Assembly: GCA_050084985.1 (NCBI GenBank)
Contig: JBITNC010000001.1
Coordinates: 136,338,001-136,402,000, forward strand
DNA: 64,000 nucleotides
Reading direction: 5' to 3'
DNA from: Nageia nagi
Taxonomy: Eukaryota > Pinophyta
In this document: piece after piece, positions 11,421 to 22,400 of the stretch
Numbering within the stretch: the first letter of the stretch is position 1
How the letters are laid out: each line of letters begins with the position of its first letter
Program-made: the position numbers and the translations under genes
The notes under the pieces: model-generated
Database searches by the model: none
Seen by the model: only the letters and a program-made list of their open reading frames with translations
Told to the model about the DNA's origin: nothing

Positions 11421-14400
11421 TAATAGAAGAAGGCATGCTAGGATATGCAGAAATTAATGAAAAGAAGAAGAATGTTTCTAAGAAATGGATAGTTGATCAT
11501 GTGTTCTCTTGCATTTCATATAGGGTAGACAGTTTAGTTGCATTATCAGGTGCATAATCATGTTAGTTGCATTTCATGTTATTATGCATTATTGTGTTTT
11601 GTGATAGTCCTTTGGTATTGGAGACTCTAAAATAATCAAGATTACTAATATCCCTTTGTTCTTAGGGACTCTAAAGAATTCAAGACATATAGTTAAAGTT
11701 TTTGTGGATATTGCATAGTCATTGTTTGAAATTGCCTCCTTATGTATTTTTGAATAGTTATAGTAAAATATTTGTTTTCCATAAAATTCAAAATATTATT
11801 TAAGATTTTTTTTTTAAATAATTAGAAGTATGAAAATAGTAGATAATCAAGTTGTTATTAGAAACACAAGTATTTTTTTTATAGAGAGACAAATAATTGG
11901 CTTATAAGGAAAAATTACCACTCTATAGGGATATGGTGTGGAGTGTCACCGCTCAATATGGAGTGTAAATACTCTAAAAGTTGATAATTTAAATGGATAC
12001 ATATTAAAAAATATGCAAAATAAAAAAACAATAACCTGAAAATTCTTCCCAAATCAAAAGATATGGTTGTTTTAAGTTTTAGGTTTGGTAAGCATAAATC
12101 AAGTTTGTTTCCACCCCTAAATTAGTTTTTTTTCTTAGAATTTGATTAGGTCAAATGGTTTTAGTTGAAATTTATTATTCCAACTTTATAATACTAAAAT
12201 AATGAGTTTAATTGGATATGTACAACAAAAGTACTGCTTATTGGAAGTTGGCTATTTATTTTTGACAATTTCAAGTTTGCACGAATTGCTCCATCATGAA
12301 CCAAGAGGGTAAAAATGTGGAAAAGATTAAATAAAAAGCTGAAAATTTGAGAATGAGGATGTTTAAGGTATATACATGTATTTTGGTGGTTATATATCAT
12401 GATTTATATGAATTTGGATTTGTTCTTAGGATAAGTTAAAAGTTATCAAAAAGTTACTAAAAAGTTGTAAAAGTGAAGATGTTGATGCCTAACTGAAGTA
12501 AGTGGAGAATAAGGTATGAATAAATCTTTCAACTCTATTTATCAAGTATTTTAGAAAATTTTGTAGAAATAACCAAATTTGCAAGATTTTATCAAAATTA
12601 TCAACAAAGAAAATTATCAATTTGCAAGTTGTATTGAATTAACTATGTCATGAGTTTTGCTATGTGATGAGTTGAGGTTATTATGAGTTTGATAAGATTA
12701 GGGATGTGATGAAATTGATATTTCATGAGTTTGATGATTTTTGATGAATGAATATGAGTTTGAATGAGATTAACATGTTACCTTCATAAGTAAGTTGGGG
12801 GTAGTTAGATTATCACTTTTGGTAGTTTTCAGTTGAGATTTACTTGGTTGAGGAGTGATTTGAGTGGGTTTAGATTTAGCCTCATATGTTGTAGAGTGAT
12901 ATGATGTGAGTTTAGTTTAGAATTCATTTATTATTTTAGAATTGTAGTGAGATTTCTATATGTAAGAATTTGCCTAAGGTAAAGGGCAAGTTTTTAAGCA
13001 AACTTTTGTGGAAAATTTTGGACATGAACACTTAGAGTTAGATAGAAATTGTAGATGATCATTTCAAATTTAGATTTTTTATCTCAAAAAGTAAGAGTGC
13101 TTAGTTTTTGGGTAGTTTTTGTTGTGTCAATTATCGAGTGGCACCACTCAATACAAGATAAATTTTGATATTCAAATTTTGGCATAGTTCAAAGAATTTA
13201 GTTTATTTTCTTTAACAATTCCTTTATGATTAGGGAATCAAAATAAATCAAGCCAAAGAGGTTAAATATCTATATTTTGATCTTAATGGTGATTAATGAT
13301 GTTCTAGCATTAATGATAGTTTGATGATATATTATGATTGGATAATTCTTGAATGCTTTGAGATTTGATAGTGAAATGATATTATAGTTTAAGTTATGAT
13401 GTGTTAAAAGGTAAGTCCTCTTAACTAAGGTACCATGTTTGATATTTATATTACTTTAAGGTATGTAACATGTTTAATATGTTGATATTGACTTGTACTT
13501 TATAATGTTGATCACAAAAATTACAGTATTTTGTATGTAATTCGAGAGATGCCATTCTACCCTAAGCAATGATGCTTCATTCATAAAAGGTAAAATGTAA
13601 CTATTTTCATAAAATATGCTTATGATAATTAAATTATGGTAAATTTTGATGTCATTAAATAGGTAAGTACAAGTAATATTTACTTATTTCTTATTCTTCC
13701 TTTGATGATGAGATGATTGATAAAACAACAAATCTATATTTGATTTCTTATGATTCTTGATATTTGATAATTAGGGTAGTATGTTGATATTGGCTTGTAA
13801 TTTGAGATGATTATTATTATTTCTTTATGAGAGTAGTGATGATAGGTCCATCACCCACCAATCCCAATGGCTTCTATTGTGATACTTATTGATAGTAGTG
13901 ATGAGAGATCCATCACCCTTCAAGTCTTGCTTTGTTAATGATCTATACTAAAAAAATTGTTATTTGATGATTGATGAGATTAGCGACAAGAGGTACATCA
14001 CCCTTAAAGTATTTTTTTTTTAATTAGTAATACCTCATCATTAAGTAGAGGCAATAAGTCCTTCTTAATCGAAGGCAATCTCTTCATATAATCTTGGTGG
14101 GTAAGCCACCAAGGAAAGGTTTGATTTATTATTGTACATATATATATGAACAACTATATTTTAGGATATATTTGTTATAAGGTATGTTAATACCTTTAAA
14201 AAGATAATAAGATTTATTAAATATTATGTTTTAGGATATCTTTATTATAAATGTATGCCAATACCTTTAAAAATCTAATAAGATTTGTTAAATGCTGTGT
14301 TTTAGGATATCTTTATTATAAAGGCATGTCAAAATCCTTGAAAAGATAATAAGATGAGTGAAGTACTATATTTAAGGATATCTTCATTGAGATATGCCAA

Positions 14401-14850
14401 AATCTTTTGTGAGGTAACAAGTCTTGTATGAGATGATAGCCCTCATACCTTATAGTGAGGCACCAAGCCCTCATACCTTATGGTGAGACACTCTCTTAAC
14501 ATCATCTTGGTGGGTTAGCCACCAAGGATAGGTTTGATTTCTTATTATTTTTTAATGTGATGATGTTTAATGTCTATATATGAGATATCTTATGAAAAAT
14601 ATTTGTTATTTAAGTTGATTATATGTTCCTTTTGTCTTTATCTTGGGTAACTCCTATGATGAGTGATTCATCATGTTACAATGAAGCCAAAGAGAGGGTA
14701 GAACATTGGTGAAAAAAGAGGAATCCAAAGCTAGCCCCATGAAGATTTAATTTAGGGAGTATTCTCTTAATTGGTATTGTTATACTTTGAATTTATGCTT
14801 TGATTTTCTTTTATACTAAAAGTATAAATTCATATTCAAAGTGGGGCATA
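11421..14850 (+). other. Non-coding 3' half of the non-autonomous LTR element
   Basis: No RT, RNase H or integrase motif was found on either strand. Between 13830 and 14540 there are short duplicated modules: three variants of 'gtgatgagaggtccatcaccc' (about 13831, 13896 and 13978) and two of 'cttggtgggtaagccaccaaggaaaggtttgattt' (about 14093 and 14504). The position, upstream of the 3' LTR, is typical for tandem-repeat zones in Tat-type elements. Confidence 0.55.
14150..14410 (+). repeat. Tandem array, about 3.7 copies of a 70-71 bp unit
   Basis: 'ttaggatat' recurs at 14161, 14231, 14302 and about 14373, each followed by 'ctttattataa', 'tgccaatacctt' and 'aagataataagat'. Copies are diverged from one another. 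It lies about 450 bp upstream of the 3' LTR. Confidence 0.8.
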
Positions 14851-15638
14851 TGTTATTACCTAAAAGGGAATTTTAATTTAATTAAAATACATCTTTTAAA
14901 TATTTGAAATGATTTATTTAATTAGATGATTTGATGTTATTTTTACTATGCACACTCAACTACCTTTATGTTTTATGATAATAGGTCAGCTTAGAGATAA
15001 GCTCGAGAAGGAGTCTTTCCACTTATGCACCATAAGCCTAAGGAGGAGCCTTATCACTAGACCTAATATCTATAAAGGTGTAAGAATTGTGCATGAGAAA
15101 TCATGACATGATCTGAAATCCTTGATAGGTGGTAACATACTTGGTTTTATTGATTGATGTCTCTTGACATCACCTATCATATATGGACTTTTTAATTGAT
15201 GTCTCTTGACATCACCTATCATATATGGACTTTTTAATACTTTGAGTTTTGCATTCATGTTATATTTCAAACCAACCATGAGAAATATTTTGAACTTTGA
15301 GGATGAATCTATGATAATGAGAAAAAATTTGAGGATTTTTGGAGAGAATGTTGGCTTACAATGTTGGGTTCCTATCGACGATGATGGGTGGAGGATAGAT
15401 TGATGGCTTCATTTTACAAAGGAGCTTGTTGTGGATCTATTTGAGTTAGATGTTACCTATGATTATCATGATATGTAAAGTAATAGGTTTGTATCTTCAT
15501 TATTCTAAATTTGATATGTTAAGGTTAATTAGGTCAATTGTGATCATTATCATCTTTCATGTTACTATTATTTTATTACAATTTTGTTAAATTGAATATA
15601 TTAAATAAACCTAATCAATTATTATTTCATTTATAACA
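14851..15638 (+). repeat. 3' LTR with an internal 42-bp tandem duplication
   Basis: The LTR is 788 bp, 42 bp longer than its 5' partner. The excess is explained by an exact tandem duplication at 15155-15196 and 15197-15238 (unit starts tgatgtctcttgacatcac). An inverted pair TGATAGGTGG (15123) and TCACCTATCA (15170) is visible. The LTR ends TTATAACA at 15638. Confidence 0.88.
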
Positions 15639-15786
15639 AGATGAATACAAGAATATGATACAAGTTCAAAATATTATGTCCATTTCACCAATGCAATGAA
15701 CCATCTTGTAGGCCTATAAAATCAAGGAGCCAACTTTTAACTAAACTTAGTATTGAAGGATGCTTTCTTGTAGGGTTGCAAGTTGC
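15639..15786 (-). pseudogene. Chromovirus integrase C-terminal segment between two insertions
   Basis: The minus-strand frame reads QPYKKASFNTKFS then APxFYRP and, after stops, YFELVSYSCIH. This matches the chromovirus integrase tail, which usually runs LQPYRQ...KLAPRFYGPY...YKLELP..S.IH. At its upstream edge it joins the frame ending ...MIILHL at 22401 across the TIR element. At its downstream edge it joins LIFHVSYLK at 9072 across the LTR element. One of its internal stops is TGA where CGA (Arg) is expected. Confidence 0.8.
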
Positions 15787-15855
15787 ATGGGGGGGTCTCT
15801 TAATAGAAAGCTCTCAAAACATGTGTGTTGCTTATTAAAAAAAACCCCTATTTTT
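15787..15855 (+). repeat. Left terminal inverted repeat region of the hAT-like element
   Basis: The best-matching part is the first 20 bp (ATGGGGGGGTCTCTTAATAG). Inward, 'aacatgtgtgtt' matches 'aacatgtgagtg' of the other end. Confidence 0.65.
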
Positions 15856-16052
15856 AAAATTTGCCACATACCCTTTTATTTTTTTAAATCCCTCGTGGTA
15901 AACCCCTACATAATAATTAATAACCCCTTTTCAAAACTTACCATTTTTCCAAAAAAATTTAAATCAATTTTAACTATCTCATAATAGTTTCACTATTTCA
16001 TCAATGTATAATATTTCTTTCAATACTAGTAAAGTTGACTCAAATGCAAGCC

Positions 16053-16345
16053 TCAAAGATGAGAAGGTTCCATATGTACTACATCATTGATATTATCTTT
16101 GCACTTTTTATCTAGGCTTAATACGATCTCATATAAGTGGAACACCCAAAATATAAATATCATTAATCTTATATTCAACTTTAAAATATGGTAAGACAAA
16201 AACATATTCTTGGAGTTTTCACTCCACTTCACTAATGATTTTTGTATTCTTCTCCATATTTGTAGTTTTGGTATTACAATCATAATTATGATAGCCAAAT
16301 TTCTTATAATGGTAACATTTTTTCTTGTATTAGTTTTCATTTAAT
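16053..16345 (-). pseudogene. Possible Copia-type gag zinc-knuckle remnant
   Basis: One minus-strand frame reads KKKCYHYKKFGYHNYDC. This resembles a Copia CCHC knuckle (CxxC....H....C) with the second Cys and the His replaced by Tyr, both single C-to-T type changes. The downstream frame has several stops and no clear protease. Too little is left for certainty. Confidence 0.3.
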
Positions 16346-16944
16346 ATATGAAGGAGAAAACATAAAAGGGACATCCTTCAACATGTCTTACATATTCAAC
16401 AAATATGATGATTCTTACTTCAAAAGAAGAAATACTTCAATATTTTTAGGATATTACTAACTAGCAAAAGAGCTCACTTCCCTATGAAAAATCATGTTTT
16501 AGATGTATCTATGCAATACTATTTTGGGAAAATATTGTCTTAGTTAGATCCCTCTTTATTACAATTATGGTTACTTATTAATAAAAATGCATGCATACAT
16601 GCACAAAACAAAATATTAGATAATGTAAAAATAAACTAGCTATTGCAACCAAGTGCAATGGGTACGCCGTAGGAAATTATTTAGTTTGTTTGCTATAGAT
16701 TATATGTAATGAGTATGTGAGAAATATATATATTTTTTCTAATGTAAATGTTGAAAATAAATAGAGCATTCCACAAAGTTTGAAATTTATATTTTTAAAT
16801 TCAATTAAACTTAAAAAAATGATTTTTTATGAAAAGTAAAAGTTGAAAATAAGTAGAGTATTTGAAAAAGAATGAAATTTATATTTTTGAATATAATTAA
16901 ACTCAAGAAATTAACAGTTTTTATTTTTGTTCATTTTTTGTTAT

Positions 16945-17312
16945 TAATGAAGATAATAAAAATGTTGACTTACATTGTAATTAATCTAGTAATGTTTAAA
17001 ATGAAGAATGTAACTAAATGGAAAGCAAGTATATAAAGAGAATTTATTTGTTCCAATATATGACAATTTGAGATTTATGTAATACATTTACATTTGAATA
17101 AATCATAACAAGAATGTAATAAATTGTGAAATGAAAATAATAAAAATGTTGAATCACATTGTAAGTAATCTAGTTATGTACATAATGCAAAAGGTAAGTA
17201 AATCTAAAGCAAGTACATAATGATAAATAGTTTGCCCCAATATACAGTAGTTTGAGAATGATGTAAAACATTTACATTTGGAGAAATGAAAATGAGCATG
17301 TAATAGAAAAAC
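16945..17312 (+). repeat. Tandem duplication, period 184 bp, two copies
   Basis: 'aataaaaatgttga' recurs 184 bp apart (aatgttga at 16961 and 17145), followed in both by 'ttgtaa.taatctagt', 'aagcaagta' and 'acatttacattt'. Inside the hAT-like element. A shorter, weaker pair of about 90 bp (16750 and 16840) lies just upstream. Confidence 0.7.
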
Positions 17313-17461
17313 AAGTATTTGTTGATCTTCAAAGGTCACCTACTAAAGTTTATAAGTTTATTAGAGATATGTTTTTCATTATGTAAACTATGAAATTTTG
17401 AGTACAGAATCAAACTAATGTATAGAAATTGAATTGTTACCTTGGAACCACGTGTTTTGAG

Positions 17462-17880
17462 GAAAATCCTAACCATTTAAACAAAAAATCTAACTATTAT
17501 TAAAAGCCCTCAAATCCTAACTAATATTTTTTTAAAAATCCTAACTATTATAAAAATCCTAAAATTAAATCCTGACTATTATTAAAATCCCTTAAATCCT
17601 AACTATTAATTTTTTTAAACCCTAACTATTATAAAAAAATATTAAATCCTAACCATTAATTAAATCCTAACTATGAAAAAAATTTATCTTAACTATTATT
17701 GAAAGCCCTTAAATCTTAATTATTAATTTTTTAAAAAATCCTAACTATCACTTTTTTTAAACCCTAACTATTATTAAAAAATTAAATTTTAACTATTATA
17801 ATTTTTTTTGAATCCCAACTATTATATTTTTTAATCCTAATTATTATAAAACTAATTTAAATTTTAACTATTATAAAAAT
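17462..17880 (+). repeat. Minisatellite of AAATCCTAACTATTATTA-type units
   Basis: About twenty irregular units of roughly 20 bp each contain 'cctaactatta', some with the plant-telomere-like core 'aaaccctaact'. Unit spacing varies, so this is a degenerate array and not a telomere. Inside the hAT-like element. Confidence 0.75.
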
Positions 17881-20238
17881 AAATAAATCAAATAGTCTAC
17901 ATGCCTATCATTCAAAGCTAAATGCAACGCTTGTGATTATTTGCTTTATACTTTCACCTTTTGATTAATCTTTAATTAATTTGAATTGTGTGAGTTAATT
18001 TTAGTATCTTTTTATTTTTTCTAAAAATATATGCTAATCAAATGTTATTTAGGGTACAATTAGAAATAACTATAAGATTAAGATAAAATTCATGCCTCTA
18101 CCTGAGAGCTTTTTTTCCTATGGCTCAAGGTTTGGCTAATAATATAGTTCATAATCCTAAGGGACCCTTAGTATCATGAAGCACCAAAGGTTAATTATCC
18201 TAACTATATGAAATGCATGTATTAAGTACAAACAAAAAATTAAAACCATTACTATGGTTCATTTTAATTATCCTAAACATTATAAATTATACACATCAAT
18301 TCAAATAATTAAAATAGAACTTAAATAAAATCTACACCATAATAGAATTTACATGAAATATTTGTAAATAATACACTTTATAATAAAATTAGAAAAAAAT
18401 ATTAGAAAATAGCTTCGAGTACGACTAACATAATATACCTAAAACAATACAAGATGTCTCCTTTACAATATAATATTTTTATTTTACTTTTTTTATTTGA
18501 GGAATAAAAACAAAAATAATATCTAGATATACTTTATAAATTTAATTTAACTAATATTTACCTAATTATAATTAATTATCCTTATTAAATATTTTGTATG
18601 TATATTCATACTCATGTTCAATCTTTATTTGACTATAATCAATTACTTTTATAAAATATGAATTATTAACATCCCTAAATAATTTAAAATAAAAATAAAA
18701 ATTGATTGACATAAAAAAATAAAATATTGAACTATAATTGATTACATAAATCTAATAAGGTAACAAACAAAATTTTCAATACAAAATCTCAATGTATTTT
18801 TCTAACAAAAACTAATAGAATCCGAAGATGAAGTTGAGGATACACACAAAAAAGGATAACACTAAGTTGCAATAGTCACCATCCCTCAAGATACTCCAAT
18901 AACTAGATCCATGACAAGGGGAAGGAAGATAAATCAACAAACAAGAATATAACAACCTAATATGAAAATTTAGAAGAAAAGTCAAACAATCTTGGACTTC
19001 TCCAAGATTAAAATACAACCAAAAAATGAAAGTCATCTCTTGAATTAAATGGTTGATCACTTATTTCAATATTCATATAGCAAGTATTAAAAAAAAGAGT
19101 AAAAGATCTCTCTTTTAGGTGAGATGAAAAAAACTAAAATATTTGATATGTCAACTTGTAATCAAGGCCCTTCCCAAAATAAAAAATAATAGTCATCAAA
19201 AAATAATAAAATATGATATACAAATAAATGTTGATGTTATTTACCATTTATATTATGCTCTGAAACTCTATTGTATAGATATTTTTTTTTTTATGATTTT
19301 TAAAAATTAATTTGTATTCAAATTTCTAGTTATATGGATATTATGAAATTCAAAATGGAATCCACTTTATCATAACTAAGTAAACACTAACTATTCAAAA
19401 TACCTAAGTCTACAAATTATATATCTATATTTAAACATAAATAAATGAATATATTGAATTTATAAATAAACTATTTCCATTTGAGAAAATACAAAATACA
19501 CATAATATTCAACATAAAAATAATATTGTTTCAGTTTTTTCACTCTATTGAAGGGACAGAAGCATTTACACCAACCACCGCTGATATCATCTTTGCTTTT
19601 GCTTTTGTAAAACATTTTCTCCCCTCATGACTAGTTCCATTGAGATGTCTGCAACTATTATATCTCTCTATTGGACTTTCCCAATAACTAGCCTTTAAAT
19701 TTCCACAACCCACTTCTTTGTGACATGTTTATATTGGTAGTCACAATTATTTTTAGAGTAGCTACAAAGCTATTGACCAAAGAAAATCATCTTATTCTGA
19801 TTGAAAGCCTTCAAAAAAGATTAATCATGCATTCCCATGAGGTATTAATGTGGTCAAAATACACAACCCATATGCATGGTTGTATATATAAGGAATGTAA
19901 GTTAATAAAAGAAAAATACAACATAAAAATTTAAGGTTTACATCTCTAACTCATCTATTCATCTACCTTGGAAAGTTTCACAATACATCCATAAACACTT
20001 TTTGTCTCTAAATCTAAAGAAGCTTATCATACACTCAAATATGTGTTTCATATTTAAAATGTAGTATACACTTCATGTATTTTAGCTGATGGTAAAAATT
20101 ATAATATTTTGGGTGACCAGACAAATTACATCAAATTAGTTTAATCTGCACATCTATGTTCATTACTCTGAGCTGAAAGAAACTGGATCATCACTATAAA
20201 GCATTAAAAATAAAGCAATGATGAAAAATATTTACGAA

Positions 20239-20544
20239 GAATCACTATAAATAAATAAAAGATAGAATACATTACTATAAATTATTAAAAATAAAGGAAT
20301 GATAAAAAATATCTTGAATCTAGAGAACACATGTACAAGATGCAAAGCAACTTATACTGCTATATTTGAAGATGTAGGGAAAGCCTCTAGAGAGAATCAC
20401 TATAAATAAATAAAAGATAGCAATACATTACTATAAAGTATTAAAAATAAAGCAATGATGAAAAATACTTGAATCTAGAGAACACATGTACAAGATGCAA
20501 AGCAACTTATACTGCTATATTTGAAGATGTAGGGAAAGCCTCAA
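20239..20544 (+). repeat. Near-identical tandem duplication, period 155 bp
   Basis: 'gaatcactataaataaataaaagatag' starts both units (20239 and 20394). The units stay nearly identical through 'agaacacatgtacaagatgcaaagcaac' to 'gggaaagcctc'. High identity in otherwise eroded DNA implies a younger event. No coding sequence seen. Confidence 0.88.
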
Positions 20545-20592
20545 GAGGATTTTGTGCTAAAAACCTACAACACATAGAGTGGAGTCATTCGT

Positions 20593-21072
20593 GTGTTAGA
20601 TGTAGCTCTTGCATGTTAGTATATTACTACAAATCTTGGTATAAATGAAATAAAATCAAATTTCACATCCAGTAAAATCAAAGGAGGATGATTCTAGCAT
20701 ACCATTCAAGCTGAAAGTGATGATTAAACTAATTATTGGGTAGTGGGTTGCAGCCTTGTAGGAATTCATGAAGCTTGAAGTTGAGAAAATACTCAACCAC
20801 CCTCTAACATTTAGCAATAGAATTAGAAACTTGTGTTAGATGTAGCTCTTGCATGTTAGTATATTACTACAAATCCTGGCATAAATGAAATAAAATTAAA
20901 TTTCACAACTAGTAAAATCAAAGGAGGATGATTCTAGCATACCATTCAAGCTGAAAGTGATGATTAAACTAATTATTGGGTAGTGGGTTGTAGCCTTGTA
21001 GGAATTCATGAAGCTTGAAGTTGAGAAAATACTCAACCACCCTCCAACATTTAGCAATAGAATTAGAAACTT
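20593..21072 (+). repeat. Near-identical tandem duplication, period 240 bp
   Basis: 'gtgttagatgtagctcttgc' begins units at 20593 and 20833. They differ at only a handful of positions (for example cttggta/cctggca, ttgcagcc/ttgtagcc). It lies about 50 bp after the 155-bp duplication, inside the hAT-like element. No reading frame of note. Confidence 0.9.
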
Positions 21073-22194
21073 GGTATCTTTGAGCCCTGGCTCTACAAAC
21101 TAGAAATTTAGAATCAATGAATAAGAATTAGCAAGTTAACAACTCCATCCACCAGCCAGCTTACCAAACACTCAAACTTTCCATGTTTACAATGAATGGG
21201 ATCAATGCTAGTAGGTGAGACTATGTAATATTTATAAATTATTATATATTAAACAACAACTTACAATGTAGCAATGACACCAAATTTTATATATATTATT
21301 ATAGTATGATGTTTTAGTAATTTTTTTTTTTGAAAGTCAAAAATATGGTTGTAATTTTTTTAAAGGTGTTAATATGATGGTTTAAAGTAAAAACTAATAA
21401 TAAATTAACTATAAAAAATGTTTAAAAATATAAAAAACATTCAAATTCCCATCAAATTCCAAAGCTACTTCCAATGGTCAAGTTAATAAAACTATTAATG
21501 CTTCCAACAGTGAAGTTGATAGAACTATTAATGCTTCTAGTAGTTAAGAACTATTAATTCTCCCAATACTCCATCCTAATCATTCCTTTATTAAAATAAA
21601 AAAAATAATATTAATTTAAATATGAAAAAGTTAATGTAAAATTTAGATGTCTAATTAATAAATTTCTTTAAAAAATATTTATAATTCTAAAACAATACCT
21701 AGATATTAGAGCAAAATTATATTTAATCAATTTTAATATTTTTGAAAATGAACTTAAAGTAATGCAAAATTATTACAATATAAAACAAAAAGCCTAATAA
21801 AATCTTTTAAAATTATTACAATATAAAATAATTTTTTTTTGAATTTCAATATGCTAACTATTTAAATTCAAAGAGAATATTTTTTGAAACAAGCAATCAA
21901 TCATACATTTTGAAAAGCATATTTAAAAAATATATATTTTAGTGTTTGCATTTTTAACAAAACTTTATATATTTAAAATAAGTGAGCTACCACATGGCAC
22001 TTGTTTGAATGTCTTTTCACTTGTTTGAATTTATCTTTTCAACAAATGTGTTCATGGTTAGTTCATTCATATTTGTTAAGTATATGTATTATTTTAATTT
22101 TATGAATTTAATATTATTTAATTTAAATTCATAAAAATATTAATTAATTAAATTTATTATGTTGAAATGTATTTAATAGTAAAATAATAGAATA

Positions 22195-22295
22195 ATATTT
22201 TAATTTGCCCCCTATAACCCCCCTAGTAACCCGTGGGTAACCCCTTCCCTCTCCCCGCCCTTCGGGTAAAAACCCTTACCCCTCTTCCTTTGTAA
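22195..22295 (+). other. C-rich patch near the right end of the hAT-like element
   Basis: A run of C-tracts in AT-rich DNA includes 'cccgtgggtaacccc' and 'cccgcccttcgggtaaaaaccctt'; the latter contains CCCG...CGGG, a short dyad. A weaker C-tract zone sits near the left end (15840-15930). It is likely subterminal sequence of the transposon. Confidence 0.45.
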
Positions 22296-22324
22296 AATAC
22301 ATACTAACATACTGATACTTCAAT

Positions 22325-22392
22325 TTGATATTAAAAATAACCCCTTGTAGCACTCACATGTTATTTATTATTTCCTACTAACAGACCCTATG
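22325..22392 (-). repeat. Right terminal inverted repeat region of the hAT-like element
   Basis: On the minus strand it starts CATAGGGTCTGTTAGTAGGA. It is bordered outside by GCAAGTGC (22393-22400), the target duplication. Confidence 0.65.
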
Positions 22393-22400
22393 GCAAGTGC

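Larger units (their letters stand above)
9078..15638 (+). mobile_element. LTR retrotransposon, complete with LTRs and AGATG target duplication, no recognisable pol
   Basis: The 5' LTR is 9078-9823 (TGTTAACACC...TTATAACA) and the 3' LTR is 14851-15638 (TGTTATTACC...TTATAACA). A purine tract CAAAGTGGGGCATA directly precedes the 3' LTR, and a primer-binding-like ATTGGTGAACTCGAC directly follows the 5' LTR. AGATG lies on both sides (9073-9077 and 15639-15643). The LTRs are of the same family as those of the Tat-type element at 38967-47503. The 5-kb interior shows only a decayed, unidentified reading frame and repeats, so I call it a probable non-autonomous relative. Confidence 0.88.
15787..22392. 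mobile_element. 6.6-kb hAT-like TIR element (DNA transposon), no transposase recognised
   Basis: The ends are inverted: 15787 reads ATGGGGGGGTCTCTTAATAG, and 22392 read on the minus strand gives CATAGGGTCTGTTAGTAG. Weaker inverted similarity extends inward (AACATGTG(T/A)GT...). An 8-bp target duplication flanks it: GCAAGTGC at 22393-22400 and GCAAGTTGC (one extra base) at 15778-15786. Removing the element restores the chromovirus integrase frame exactly. The 8-bp duplication and GGG(T/G)TCT-type ends suit the hAT superfamily; the superfamily call is inference. The interior is AT-rich with tandem duplications, a minisatellite and a possible retroelement scrap. Confidence 0.75.

Noticed and set aside
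17462-17880. True interstitial telomere
   Set aside because: Units are irregular, about 20 bp, and mostly lack the TTTAGGG/CCCTAAA heptamer.
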